In this document: piece after piece, positions 27,741 to 36,919 of the stretch | Layout: every line of letters starts with the position of its first letter | Position numbering within the stretch: the stretch's first letter is position 1 | Notes under the pieces: model-generated | Told to the model about the DNA's origin: nothing | The model's database searches: none | Seen by the model: only the letters and a program-made list of their open reading frames with translations | DNA from: CAZLYF01 sp964586835 | GTDB taxonomy: Bacteria; Bacillota; Clostridia; Christensenellales; Aristaeellaceae | DNA length: 64,000 nt | Assembly (NCBI GenBank): GCA_964586835.1 | Contig: CAZPIC010000005.1 | Location: 1 to 64,000 of the forward strand | Direction: 5' to 3' | Made by a program: the position numbers and the translations under genes

Positions 27741-28109
27741 CTACGCGTCCAGGGTGGCGATAATATCCACGCCCATGCCCAGCACGTTTTTGACCACGAT
27801 ATCTCCACAGCGGACGGGTGAGGCTACCTCCACACCATTCAGCGCGGCGGAACATGCCAACAGCTGAGCCTTTGCTACGGGCGTACTTGAACGCACCGGA
27901 AGCAACGGCTCGAGGCCACCGAGCAGACGCACGCTGGAGGTGAAAACGCGCAGGGGATGCAGGAACTCATCCCGTGCGTGGCTGTCGCCGCGTCGGCACC
28001 TCGCGCCCTCCAGGCGACAGATGCGCTGATCCTCTGCGTAAACGCTGATTTCACATCCAATCGGGCAGACGGTGCAGGTGATTACTTGGGTGGGAAGTTT
28101 GCTGTTCAT
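27741..28109 (-). CDS. DUF1667 cysteine-rich protein
   Basis: A 122-residue protein of the DUF1667 family. It has five N-terminal cysteines (CTVCPIGCEI: C12, C15, C19; then C31 and C38 in GARCRRG), suited to iron-sulfur or zinc binding. The family is known as the third member of a conserved set with a GlpA-like FAD protein and a second FAD/NAD oxidoreductase, often near glycerol genes. That set is seen here. Its ATG overlaps the preceding oxidoreductase stop by four bases. Confidence 0.9.
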   Translation of the reverse strand: MNSKLPTQVITCTVCPIGCEISVYAEDQRICRLEGARCRRGDSHARDEFLHPLRVFTSSVRLLGGLEPLLPVRSSTPVAKAQLLACSAALNGVEVASPVRCGDIVVKNVLGMGVDIIATLDA

Positions 28110-29368
28110 GCCAGCCCCTCTTTCTCTACGTGGACCGTCAGGGTGTCTCCGCGTAGGATATCCGCATCGATTTGAATGTGTTCCATCTCACCAGGGTTTA
28201 CGCGAGCGCGTTTCGCGGAAAACAGCGTGGTTTCTCCATCGTGCACTGTGATGCGGACGTTACGTTCCGGTCTGCCCACGCGAAAGAAGACGTCCACCTT
28301 GCGGTTGTGTATGGGGACAGTCAGGAATTGCGGACACAGGTAGATGACATTTTTCCCGGGGCGTACGCAAACCCTTCTTTCACCCCTGGGCAGCGTGCCC
28401 GTTGCGTACATCGCGGCTGCGCGACCCGCCAGCTCACCTTCCATCGTCACCTGATCCACAAGGTCATTGACGTGGACCACGTTGCCGCTGGCAAAGATAT
28501 GCTCCACGGACGTCTGCATCAGGCTGTTGACCATGGGACCACGGGTTACAGGACACAGATCGATGTGCGCCATGAGGCTGAGTTCGTTTTCTGGAATCAA
28601 GCCAACGGACAGCAGCAGCGTGTCGCAGGGAATGAGCCACTCCGTTTCGCGGATAGGGCGGCGGTCTTCGTCCACTTTTGCGACCCGGACACCCGTGACA
28701 CGCTCATGGCCCTCGACCAGGGTGATGGTGTGAGACAGATACAGAGGAATGCCAAAATCGTCCAGGCACTGTACGCGGTTGCGCGTCAGGCCCGTCAGAT
28801 AATGCATGAGCTCGATCACAGCGATGACCTTTGCGCCCTCGATCGTCAGGCGGCGCGCCATGATCATTCCGACATCCCCGGAACCGAGGATAACGAACTT
28901 CCGCCCCACCATCATATTCTGGCGATTGATCAGCCGCTGCGCCGCTCCTGCTGTATAGATGCCGGCTGGGCGTGTTCCGGGAAGATGGATGCCTGCACGG
29001 GTACGCTCCCGGCAGCCCATGGCCAGAACGATCGCTTTTGCCTCCACATGAACGACGCCCTGGCTTCCCTGCATGCAAACAAGCCTGTGACCCTGTATCT
29101 CAAGAACCATTGTGTCCATCAGGAGTTCGACACCGTCCCTGTGAGCTTTCTCGATGAAGCGCTGTGCGTATTCAGGCCCCGTGAGCTCCTCCCCGAAGAC
29201 CAGGAGCCCGAAGCCCGGATGGATACACTGGCGCAGGATGCCTCCCGGAAGGCGGTCGCGATCGACGAGCAGGACGCTTTGGGCCCCCTGTTGGCGGGCT
29301 GCGGCGGCTGCGGCCAAGCCTGCGGGGCCTGCCCCGATGACCGCCACGTCACAATGTTTACTAAGCAT
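28106..29368 (-). CDS. FAD/NAD(P)-dependent oxidoreductase of the GlpA-DUF1667 set
   Basis: A 420-residue flavoprotein with two dinucleotide-binding sites: VIGAGPAGLAAAAAARQQG at the N terminus for FAD, and FVILGSGDVGMIMARRLTIEG near residue 160 for NAD(P). The ASGNVVHVND segment is the usual third FAD contact (normally GD). The start at ATG 29368 follows GAAGGAGACAGCG, and the gene lies 15 bases after the GlpA-like gene. It likely passes electrons between the GlpA-like protein and NAD(P) or a quinone, with DUF1667 as partner (inference from the conserved set). Confidence 0.88.
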   Translation of the reverse strand: MLSKHCDVAVIGAGPAGLAAAAAARQQGAQSVLLVDRDRLPGGILRQCIHPGFGLLVFGEELTGPEYAQRFIEKAHRDGVELLMDTMVLEIQGHRLVCMQGSQGVVHVEAKAIVLAMGCRERTRAGIHLPGTRPAGIYTAGAAQRLINRQNMMVGRKFVILGSGDVGMIMARRLTIEGAKVIAVIELMHYLTGLTRNRVQCLDDFGIPLYLSHTITLVEGHERVTGVRVAKVDEDRRPIRETEWLIPCDTLLLSVGLIPENELSLMAHIDLCPVTRGPMVNSLMQTSVEHIFASGNVVHVNDLVDQVTMEGELAGRAAAMYATGTLPRGERRVCVRPGKNVIYLCPQFLTVPIHNRKVDVFFRVGRPERNVRITVHDGETTLFSAKRARVNPGEMEHIQIDADILRGDTLTVHVEKEGLA

Positions 29369-29383
29369 CGCTGTCTCCTTCCG

Positions 29384-30823
29384 CTATCGGACCCTGCCCG
29401 TGATCAGGTACGAGCCGCCGCCCATCTTGCTTATGTTTTCGGCCGGGACGGCCCTTTCCCGCGCGAGGATCTCGATCATGCGTGGACCACAGAATCCTCC
29501 CTGGCATCGGCCCATGCCTACGCGCAGACGGCGTTTGACCGCGTCCAGCGTCAGCGCGGGGAGGGGACTCCGGATGACCGACAGGATTTCCCCCTCGGTG
29601 ACCGTTTCACAGCGGCAGACCACGCGGCCAAAGGAAGGGTCTCTTTGGATGAGCACGTCGCGCTCATCGTCCCGCATAGTACGCGGGGAGGGAGTGGCTT
29701 TGCGGGTGGACTCGTGATCGTTCTTGAGCACGTCGGGCATGCCGGCAGCAACGAGCTCGCGCAACACGTATTTCGCAAGCGCAGCGGAAGCAGTCAGGCC
29801 GGTGGAACGGATGCCGGAGAGGCTGAGGAAGCCGGGAAGGTCTCCGTAGCGGTCAATATGGTAGCCTTCGGGTACACGGTTGGGGCGCAGCCCCGAGAAC
29901 TGCGCGATGCTGTCGTCAAAGCGCACGCCGGGGATCAAGCTGCGTACTTCTTCCATGATGTTGTTCAACCCTTCGATGGTGGTGGCTGTGTCGCGTTTGT
30001 CCGTGAGGTCTTCCGCGGTGGGCCCGATGAGCATATTCCCGTGGATGGTTGGCGTGATGAGCTTCCCCTTGGTCTCTTTGGTGGGAATGGGCAGGATGAT
30101 GTGGTTGACCTTACAACCGGTGTTCTTATCCAGGATGAAGAACTGGCCTTTGCGAGGATTCACGGAATAATCAGCCTTACCCACCATGCGGGCGATGTCG
30201 TCGCAGCGCAGCGCGGCGCAGTTCACGACATGGGACGCCCGGAGGTCTCCGGCCTTTGTCCTGGCCCCGATGACCCGCCCGTTCTCTGTGAGAAGGTCTG
30301 TTACTTCGGCGTTGAGCAGGAAGTCAACCCCGTTTTGCTGTGCGTTTTCTGCCAGAGCCACCACCAGCAGCAGGGGATCGATAATGCTCTCGCGCGGGAT
30401 GAATAAACCGCCCTTGACCCCGGGGTTGAGCGCTGGTTCCATTTTCAAGATTTGCTGGGCGGACAGGACTTCCACATCATAAACACGGTTTCTGAAAGCC
30501 TTTTCCTCAAGCTCGGGCAGGCGCTCAGCCTGGTCCTGCGTCACAGCGGGCAGGATCGCGCCAATGCGATGAAAGGGGACGTCCAGGTCCGCTGCCAGAC
30601 GGTCATACATGGGATTGGCAGCGACAACGAGCTCGGACTCGAGCGTCCCAGGCGTCGCATCATAGCCGGTGTGGATGATGGCGCTGTTGGATTTAGAGGC
30701 ATCCCCGCCCACATCCTCGTTTTTGTCCACCACCGTTACACGGACCTGATATCTGCTGAGTTCTCTGGCAATGGCGCAGCCAACGACGCCGGCACCAATG
30801 ATCAGCACATCGGTTTTAAGCAT
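29384..30823 (-). CDS. GlpA-like FAD-dependent dehydrogenase with C-terminal BFD [2Fe-2S] domain
   Basis: A 479-residue protein. Residues 1-370 are a DAO-type flavoprotein opening with VLIIGAGVVGCAIARELSRY, related to glycerol-3-phosphate and L-2-hydroxyglutarate dehydrogenases. Residues of about 400-445 carry a bacterioferritin-associated-ferredoxin-like domain with two cysteines in VCRCETVT and two in GRCQGGFC, typical of a [2Fe-2S] site in anaerobic GlpA-type enzymes. It is the first gene of the leftward operon, with ribosome binding site AAGGAGAGGGG. The substrate may be glycerol-3-phosphate or another 2-hydroxy acid. No glycerol kinase or facilitator gene is nearby. Confidence 0.87.
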   Translation of the reverse strand: MLKTDVLIIGAGVVGCAIARELSRYQVRVTVVDKNEDVGGDASKSNSAIIHTGYDATPGTLESELVVAANPMYDRLAADLDVPFHRIGAILPAVTQDQAERLPELEEKAFRNRVYDVEVLSAQQILKMEPALNPGVKGGLFIPRESIIDPLLLVVALAENAQQNGVDFLLNAEVTDLLTENGRVIGARTKAGDLRASHVVNCAALRCDDIARMVGKADYSVNPRKGQFFILDKNTGCKVNHIILPIPTKETKGKLITPTIHGNMLIGPTAEDLTDKRDTATTIEGLNNIMEEVRSLIPGVRFDDSIAQFSGLRPNRVPEGYHIDRYGDLPGFLSLSGIRSTGLTASAALAKYVLRELVAAGMPDVLKNDHESTRKATPSPRTMRDDERDVLIQRDPSFGRVVCRCETVTEGEILSVIRSPLPALTLDAVKRRLRVGMGRCQGGFCGPRMIEILARERAVPAENISKMGGGSYLITGRVR

Positions 30824-30972
30824 TCAATCCCCTCTCCTTGTAAAGGCGGCACAGCCGTCATGAAAAGTGCCTGTTGGCGCAAAAAATAAGACATGAAACG
30901 CCTTCGGCAAAGGAAGAACAGCGGGTCTTTATCCGGTGAGACAATGAGACTTTCCGTGCTAGCAAAGTTGCC

Positions 30973-31851
30973 TCACGGGAGGGATGCAGCCACAGGCCAG
31001 TCCACATGGAGCCCGTCATAGGCGACCGTTACCTGTGGGCCCCAAAGGGACCGCATTTCATCCTCGAACTGCACATGCGGACGCCCGCCCTTGTGTGAAA
31101 AATGCGTCAGGTAAATCCAGGTCTGTTCTGTGACCGTGCCGGTACGTTGAAACCGCTCAAGCGTTCGCAACAGGTTTTTCTGGTTGAGGTGCCCGTTGGT
31201 ATCCTCCACAGGCCTCTCACCAAAGGTTGCATCAATGACCAGGATGTCCAGCTTCGTATCCGCAAGATAGTCAAAAGCCTCCTCGCGGGGGATCCCGGTA
31301 TCCAGCGCGTAGAGCAGCCGCTTTCCTTTTTTCTCAAACAGGTAGTTCAGGCTGTGCTCATCCGGGAATAAACCGACGTGGTTACCGTATACGGCAGAAA
31401 CCTGCATATCCCCGATGCTGTACTGGGTGAAAGGCTCCATTTTTCGAAACGGGACCATAGAGAAAAGGTCAGGCTGAGTGATCTTCAATTGATCTGAAAG
31501 GAAGTCATGAAGCTTTTCAAGCCCTCTGAACGCGGCGGGAGACACCCAAACGGTGGGATGAGGAGGTGGAGTCACGCACATGCTAAGGCATTCCAGGGTG
31601 GAAAAGGAGAAATGATCGCCGTGCAGATGCGTTACGAAGATGTTTTCCACCCCTGAGAGGGAAATACCGCCTGCGATGCAGGCGAAGGGGGTATCCGGAT
31701 TTGGATCAATCAGTGTTTTTGCGTCCAGGAGCAGCGAGGATCGTCGGCGCAACATGCGCGGGTCGTCCGACGTACGTGCCTGGGAACAGGCTTCGCAGTC
31801 GCAAAACGGGTTTGGATACAGCTCGGCAGCGCCAGTTCCAAGAAAACGCAT
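30973..31851 (-). CDS. PhnP-like metallo-beta-lactamase-fold phosphodiesterase
   Basis: A 292-residue MBL-fold enzyme. The THLHGDH motif supplies H75, H77, D79 and H80. An N-terminal CDCEAC cluster (C17, C19, C22) matches the structural zinc site of PhnP-type cyclic phosphodiesterases. Further ligands are likely in YALDTG, IDATFG and LTHFSHKG. The start at ATG 31851 follows GGGAGGTGTCCT; the longer frame upstream overlaps the divergent regulator and is not used. No phosphonate (phn) genes are nearby. It is divergent from the YesN/YesM operon. Confidence 0.85.
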   Translation of the reverse strand: MRFLGTGAAELYPNPFCDCEACSQARTSDDPRMLRRRSSLLLDAKTLIDPNPDTPFACIAGGISLSGVENIFVTHLHGDHFSFSTLECLSMCVTPPPHPTVWVSPAAFRGLEKLHDFLSDQLKITQPDLFSMVPFRKMEPFTQYSIGDMQVSAVYGNHVGLFPDEHSLNYLFEKKGKRLLYALDTGIPREEAFDYLADTKLDILVIDATFGERPVEDTNGHLNQKNLLRTLERFQRTGTVTEQTWIYLTHFSHKGGRPHVQFEDEMRSLWGPQVTVAYDGLHVDWPVAASLP

Positions 31852-31869
31852 AGGACACCTCCCGGAAAC

Positions 31870-31898
31870 TTGACCTTGTGTTGCAACCATTGTATGCT
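31870..31898 (+). promoter_or_regulatory. Candidate promoter of the YesN/YesM operon
   Basis: TTGACC at 31870-31875 (five of six) is followed after 17 bases by TATGCT at 31893-31898 (four of six). It would give a leader of about 100 bases before the response regulator. It lies in the narrow divergent gap with the PhnP-like gene. Confidence 0.5.
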
Positions 31899-32008
31899 GA
31901 AAACAGTGAAGTTGCTGCGCTATTTTGCGGACTTTTTGTACTTGCTTGCGCATTCGTCTCAAAGTCCGATGTACAGGATCGCCAGGACGAATACGGAAGG
32001 AGACGTAC

Positions 32009-33448
32009 ATGTATCGTCTTGTGATGATCGACGACGAGCCTTGGGCCTTGAAAGGACTCATGGAGATCCTTCCATGGGGTGAATACGGCTTCTGCGTTGA
32101 GGCGGGTTTTGATGATCCTGTCCAGGCATGGAAAAGCATTCGCCATGAACCGCCAGACGCTGTCTTCACGGACATTCGAATGCCTGTGATGGACGGCCTG
32201 CATCTGATGAACAAATGCCGCGATTTGCAGTGCAGACCGGTCTTTATCGTGGTCAGCGCCTACGCTGAGTTTTCCTATGCGCAAAAAGCGCTGGATAACG
32301 GAGCCTTATCCTACGTGCTAAAACCTTTCAACGTACGACAAATCAAAGAGGTGGCCCGAAAACTACTGGTTCACTTGCAGTCGCAAAATCGTCAGCAGAT
32401 GCGGTCGCTGCTTTCAGACTGCATGCTGCAGGCGCTTTCCTTCCAGCCGGGCGAGCAGGAGGACTGCCCCTTGCCTGAGGCGCGATGCATTGCAGGGCCT
32501 TTTCGCGTGGCAGTGTACGAGCACGATGAAGACAGCCCGGGCAACGAGCGCTTTGACATGCAGAGCGTGGAGATCTATCCGGGATGCACGTTGACCATCG
32601 AAAGCCCGGACAGCCCGAAAAGGCCTGCCCGCCTGTACAGAGGAGGTGTCAGCAGTTGGGGAAGAGGCAGTGAAGCCCTTGCCGAAAAGCTTCGCGAGGC
32701 GCACGTGGCCCTGTTGACCCAGCGCTTCTATGGAAGCGGACCTGAACGCTTGACGTTCCGTGGCGAACAACATGACTGGATGTCCCCGGCACAGAACATC
32801 CTGCGGGCCGTGCACAGCGGCGACACTGCGCGCGCTGAGGTGGAACTGGCTGCATTTCGAAGCGTGGCTGAAAGCAGCTACATCAATGTGGATACGCTGA
32901 CACTGTTCTACAACCATCTGCTCAGTGGCATGTTGTCGTCGGAATCCGCAAGTGCTGTCCGGGAAACCCTCCATCCCTTCCGCGACTGTTTTGCTATGGC
33001 TGCTGTCATGGGCAACGCACCAGCGTTTTTCCGCAACCTGCGCGTTCTGATTCGGGACTCGTCCCAGCCCCAGGATGAGCCGGACGGCGAATGGCATGAG
33101 ATCGCCACCCGAGTCCGTGCGTACATCGATGAGAACTATGCAAGCCCCATCACCCTGGAACTTCTGTCAGAGATGTTCCATACCAGCCTGTATCATCTCT
33201 GCCGCATCTTCAGGAGAGCGATCGGGCAGACTTATACACAGTATCTTGCCCAAAAACGAATCGCCAATGCCTGCAAATTGCTGGCCTCACCCCACTTAAG
33301 CGTGCGGGAGGTTGGCGAGCGCTCAGGTTACCCGGACTATGTGTATTTCAGCAAGGTATTCAGAAAACACATGGGCGTTTCCCCGTCCGCATACCGGCAC
33401 TCCTGCCGGGAGATGTCCGCTTCGAGCCGAGCAGAGGGAAAGCCGTGA
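32009..33448 (+). CDS. Response regulator with AraC-type DNA-binding domain (YesN type)
   Basis: A 479-residue two-component regulator. Residues 1-120 are a receiver domain with acidic DDE at 8-10, phosphoacceptor D55 in FTDIRMPVMDG and the conserved lysine in YVLKPF. The last 100 residues are a two-helix-turn-helix AraC domain (ASPITLELLSEMFHTS, SVREVGERSGYPDYVYFSKVFRK). The start at 32009 follows GGAAGGAGACGTAC. Its stop overlaps the sensor kinase start. It probably activates the LplABC-type importer genes downstream. Confidence 0.93.
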   Translation: MYRLVMIDDEPWALKGLMEILPWGEYGFCVEAGFDDPVQAWKSIRHEPPDAVFTDIRMPVMDGLHLMNKCRDLQCRPVFIVVSAYAEFSYAQKALDNGALSYVLKPFNVRQIKEVARKLLVHLQSQNRQQMRSLLSDCMLQALSFQPGEQEDCPLPEARCIAGPFRVAVYEHDEDSPGNERFDMQSVEIYPGCTLTIESPDSPKRPARLYRGGVSSWGRGSEALAEKLREAHVALLTQRFYGSGPERLTFRGEQHDWMSPAQNILRAVHSGDTARAEVELAAFRSVAESSYINVDTLTLFYNHLLSGMLSSESASAVRETLHPFRDCFAMAAVMGNAPAFFRNLRVLIRDSSQPQDEPDGEWHEIATRVRAYIDENYASPITLELLSEMFHTSLYHLCRIFRRAIGQTYTQYLAQKRIANACKLLASPHLSVREVGERSGYPDYVYFSKVFRKHMGVSPSAYRHSCREMSASSRAEGKP

Positions 33449-35295
33449 GCGAAGGAAGCACGCACATGCCTGTGGCATGGGCACACGTGCCGGAGGGAAA
33501 ACCACCGCCCAGTGCCACAAAACGGGGCTTTGAGGGCCGGGGAAAGATACGTACGCAGATTGCCAGGCTGACGGCGGGACTGCTGGTCATCGTCGTTGTG
33601 CTGTCCCTCTTTTTTTCTGTTTCTTTTGTTTTGTCCGAATTGAAAAATACCCGTGCTGCTTTCAATCGGGAAGCGGAAAATGACCTGAGTGAAGTCGGGG
33701 CCGTCATCACGGCGGTTCAGCAGCAGATGGACGGCATGATGGGCGGCTGGAACGCGGAAAACTATCACAACAGCAGCCGACCCTGGGACAGGGCTCTGTA
33801 CGCGTCTTTTATGGAGAACAACCTGCGCTCCGCCGTCCGCACCATGCCGGCTATTCGGGCTGCCATGCTCCGGATGAACTTTGGCAGCGTATTGCTGGAA
33901 GCGCACGACCTGGAAGAAACAGCCTACCTTACCCTGCGCGAGCACATCCGGGAGAGATTTGAGCGGCGAGGTGCGCAGACCCTCCTGGTCCCAGACGCGA
34001 CAGGGACTCAGTACGATTATCTGGTGATGCGCAGAGCACTCTCTGTGTTTGATCGTCATACCCTGCGCACTGTGGCTGCGATGCAGGTCTTTTTCGTGAT
34101 CGACCTGGCGGAGCTACTGCCGGCATCTGGCTTTTCCGACAACCTGAACCTCCTGCTTGCGGAAACTGATCACGGGGCACGTCTTGTGAATGCCGGGAGC
34201 GTCGCTGAAGCAGAGCGACTGGCTGAAGGCCTCACATCGCTGCTACCGGAGGGGGACGGCCGTCTTCAGGTAGGCGCCGGCTTAAGTTATTTCTACCGTG
34301 CCCAGAGGATTTATGGCGACTGGTTCCTGCTGTCTGTGCAGCCCCTGCTTCCTTTGTATACGCGGGGCTTTATCATCCTGGCGTTGTGCCTGTTCCAGGT
34401 CTTTAGTCTGACCCTGTTTGCCTTTAGAAGCCTGCGCTTCATTCATCGGGGCATCGCGGAGCCCATGCGCAGCATCGAGAGCAGCATGCACCGCATCAGC
34501 GATGGCGACCGGGCCTGCCGGCTGCCGATATCCGGGGAGACAGAGCTGGACCAGATCTCTGCCGGTGTCAACGAGCTGCTTGACGCACTGCAGCGGCAGA
34601 TGGATATCGCGCTTAAAACCCAGGAGGACTTGAACAGGGCGGAGATCCTTCGTAGAAGCAGCCAGTTGATGGCGCTGCAGATGCAGATCAACCCGCATTT
34701 TCTGTACAATACCCTCGAATGCGTTCGCAGCATCTCCGCCTCCTACGGCGCCGGAGAGGTCATCACCATCGTCAACGCCATGGCGGATATTTTCCGCTAC
34801 AACAGCCAGCCGGGCAGCTTCTCTACCCTGAGGGAGGAGGTTGCCTGCTGCCGAAGCTATGCCCGGATCACCAGCGTACGTTTCCGAGGAAGGTACAGTA
34901 TCGTCTTTCATACGGAAGCGGAAGCGCTTGACTTTCCCGTACTGCGCATGATGCTTCAACCGATTGTCGAGAACGCTGTCTTTCACGGGTTGGGCGGAAA
35001 GAGTGGCCCTGGAGAGATTCGGGTGGCCGGGATCCTCGAAGAGGCCGGCGCACTTTTAACGGTGCGCGACACGGGATGCGGCATGAGTGATATGGAACTG
35101 ATGGAGCTGCACGCCTGGCTTGACAGCGATACGCTGCATACCGACGAGCGCTATGGCATCGGGATGAAGAATGTGCATCAGCGACTGAAGAGCGAATACG
35201 GGGACGCGTACGGCCTTCGCATTGCAAGCAGGCAGGGGTCCTTTACTGAAGTGTCGATCCGGGTTCCAAAGAGGACGCAAGAGGTGCAGACATGA
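33445..35295 (+). CDS. Sensor histidine kinase (YesM type)
   Basis: A 616-residue membrane kinase. It has one span near residues 45-67, an extracytoplasmic region of about 230 residues, and a second span near 310-330. A HAMP linker leads to the His_kinase domain with NPHFLYNTLE (phosphorylated His near 418). The ATPase domain shows QPIVENAVFHGL, DTGCGM and GIGMKNV. The first 35 residues are an unusual cytoplasmic extension for the family. The GTG start overlaps the response-regulator stop (GTGA), and its own stop overlaps the next start (ATGA). The gene order implies a sensing role with the membrane-tethered binding protein that follows. Confidence 0.93.
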   Translation: MSEGSTHMPVAWAHVPEGKPPPSATKRGFEGRGKIRTQIARLTAGLLVIVVVLSLFFSVSFVLSELKNTRAAFNREAENDLSEVGAVITAVQQQMDGMMGGWNAENYHNSSRPWDRALYASFMENNLRSAVRTMPAIRAAMLRMNFGSVLLEAHDLEETAYLTLREHIRERFERRGAQTLLVPDATGTQYDYLVMRRALSVFDRHTLRTVAAMQVFFVIDLAELLPASGFSDNLNLLLAETDHGARLVNAGSVAEAERLAEGLTSLLPEGDGRLQVGAGLSYFYRAQRIYGDWFLLSVQPLLPLYTRGFIILALCLFQVFSLTLFAFRSLRFIHRGIAEPMRSIESSMHRISDGDRACRLPISGETELDQISAGVNELLDALQRQMDIALKTQEDLNRAEILRRSSQLMALQMQINPHFLYNTLECVRSISASYGAGEVITIVNAMADIFRYNSQPGSFSTLREEVACCRSYARITSVRFRGRYSIVFHTEAEALDFPVLRMMLQPIVENAVFHGLGGKSGPGEIRVAGILEEAGALLTVRDTGCGMSDMELMELHAWLDSDTLHTDERYGIGMKNVHQRLKSEYGDAYGLRIASRQGSFTEVSIRVPKRTQEVQT

Positions 35296-36659
35296 GGCGT
35301 TTTCCGGCGTGGGAGGCAGGCTTGGCTGCTGCAGCCCTGATCGCGCTGGTGACCGCGTGGCTTCTGTCCGGGACGCCGCAGCAGGGCAAACGATCCCGGG
35401 AACCGCAGGCCCCGGTACTCAGCGTTTGCGTTCCCACGGACGCGGCGCAGCGCTGGCCATTGACCCAGCTGTATGAGCGGGAGACCCTCAAGACGCTGGA
35501 GCAAAGGCTTGGCTGCCGCATCGACGTGGTGAACGTCATGAGCAGCGCAAGTGAAGAATCCTTTTCCGCGCTGCTTCCGGAAGGGTTTCAGGGGGTGTTG
35601 TTCTTCCCGGACCCCCTGAAGATGGTGTCAATGATAGAACAGGGCATGCTGCATGAGTTTACCGCCCAGGAAATGGCCCGTCCGGCATTTTGCGGTTCCG
35701 TCGAGGAACAGATTGCCGGACGATACCACGGAAGGCAGTTTGGCGTGATCTTTTCCGAACCCGACAGGGTACAGGCGAACTATATTCTGGCGGTCAATGC
35801 CGACTTGCTGGAAGCTGCAGGCATTGCCCATCTGCCGGCGGACCCGGAGGCGTTGAGGGAAATGCTGACAGCGCTTCAGGCGCCGGGGTTTTCGCCGATC
35901 GCAGTCTATGGGTCGCCTGCCGGACCGGGCTTTGAGCCGCTTCTCAACCTTTTTTGTCTATTCGGAGGCGGAGCCCATGAGTTCAGGCTTCAGGAAAGTC
36001 GGGTGGATTTCAGCAAGATATCGGACCCAGGGGAGCGTTACCTGAAATACTGCAGGTCTCTTTGCACGGAAGGGCTGTTCCCGGAGGACTTCCTCAGCCT
36101 GTCGGAATACGCCGCCCTTGACATGATCGCTTCAGGACGCTGTGCTATGATGGTGTTCACAGAGGAAGTCCGTTACGAACAGGCGAAGGCCCAGGCCTTT
36201 GAAAATGGCATCCGGATCCAGAAAGCCCGGTTTCCAGACAGCTCTGGACGCGGCCAGCCCCACGTCTACAACAGGCTGACGGGCGCTGTGACTGCCGGTG
36301 AGGATAAAATCAGCGAGGCCTTGGCCCTGTTTGACTTCCTGCAGCAGGCGGAGAACCCGGATGCCGTGGTTTTCAAGGAGGAAGAGCTTGGCTATCCGCT
36401 GTTTCTGGCGGGCCTTCCCTGCCCTTCCCCGATCGACCCGGTGCTTGAGTGCCGCTACAACATCCGCCTGCTGCACAGCAAGCACAAGCTGGATCAGCTG
36501 GCCATCGACCCTTACTATTCCAGGATCGTCATCGGGGAGCTTCCGATCGCCTCCTTTTCACAGATGCGAGGGGAATGGCTTGAATCCGGCGGCGACGAAC
36601 TGTTGGAACTCTATACCCGGTATTACCATAACGGCTTGTTTAACCTGGGCGTCACCTGA
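35292..36659 (+). CDS. Membrane-tethered extracellular solute-binding-like protein linked to YesM
   Basis: A 455-residue protein with one N-terminal membrane segment (residues 9-26), no lipobox, and a family-1 binding-protein-like body. Recognisable segments are NYILAVNADLLEAAGIAHLP and DMIASGRCAMMVFTEEV. It is translated with the kinase (ATGA overlap) and is separated from the importer genes, which have their own binding protein. It therefore probably presents ligand to the sensor rather than to the transporter (inference). Confidence 0.75.
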   Translation: MRRFPAWEAGLAAAALIALVTAWLLSGTPQQGKRSREPQAPVLSVCVPTDAAQRWPLTQLYERETLKTLEQRLGCRIDVVNVMSSASEESFSALLPEGFQGVLFFPDPLKMVSMIEQGMLHEFTAQEMARPAFCGSVEEQIAGRYHGRQFGVIFSEPDRVQANYILAVNADLLEAAGIAHLPADPEALREMLTALQAPGFSPIAVYGSPAGPGFEPLLNLFCLFGGGAHEFRLQESRVDFSKISDPGERYLKYCRSLCTEGLFPEDFLSLSEYAALDMIASGRCAMMVFTEEVRYEQAKAQAFENGIRIQKARFPDSSGRGQPHVYNRLTGAVTAGEDKISEALALFDFLQQAENPDAVVFKEEELGYPLFLAGLPCPSPIDPVLECRYNIRLLHSKHKLDQLAIDPYYSRIVIGELPIASFSQMRGEWLESGGDELLELYTRYYHNGLFNLGVT

Positions 36660-36779
36660 AAAGGCTGTCACGGCACCGGACAAGAAGGACTATCAGGCAA
36701 AAAAAGGAAAACTTAGGTCAAATATGAACCTGTCTCAGCTCCCCGTCCGATGCTATCCTTCAGGTATTCTTTGAGGATC

Positions 36780-36795
36780 GTGATCGAGGGATCAC
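36780..36795 (+). promoter_or_regulatory. Inverted repeat upstream of the LplABC-type operon
   Basis: GTGATC (36780-36785) and GATCAC (36790-36795) form a perfect inverted repeat around GAGG, about 125 bases before the binding-protein start. It could be a binding site for the AraC-type regulator encoded upstream. No strong sigma-70 boxes stand out nearby. Confidence 0.3.
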
Positions 36796-36919
36796 TGATC
36801 AAACGCTACCAATAAACCCTGGGGATCGCACGCAACGAAATTCAATCGACGAATGCAGCAAAACTCTGCCTCAAAGATGGACCGATCGGTGATCCGAGGC
36901 ACCAAGAAGGAGGAAACCC

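Noticed and set aside
28172..30406. A 744-codon plus-strand open frame
   Set aside because: It lies exactly antisense to two well-defined FAD oxidoreductase genes with clear motifs and ribosome binding sites. The frame has no family pattern and is a by-product of GC-rich codon usage.
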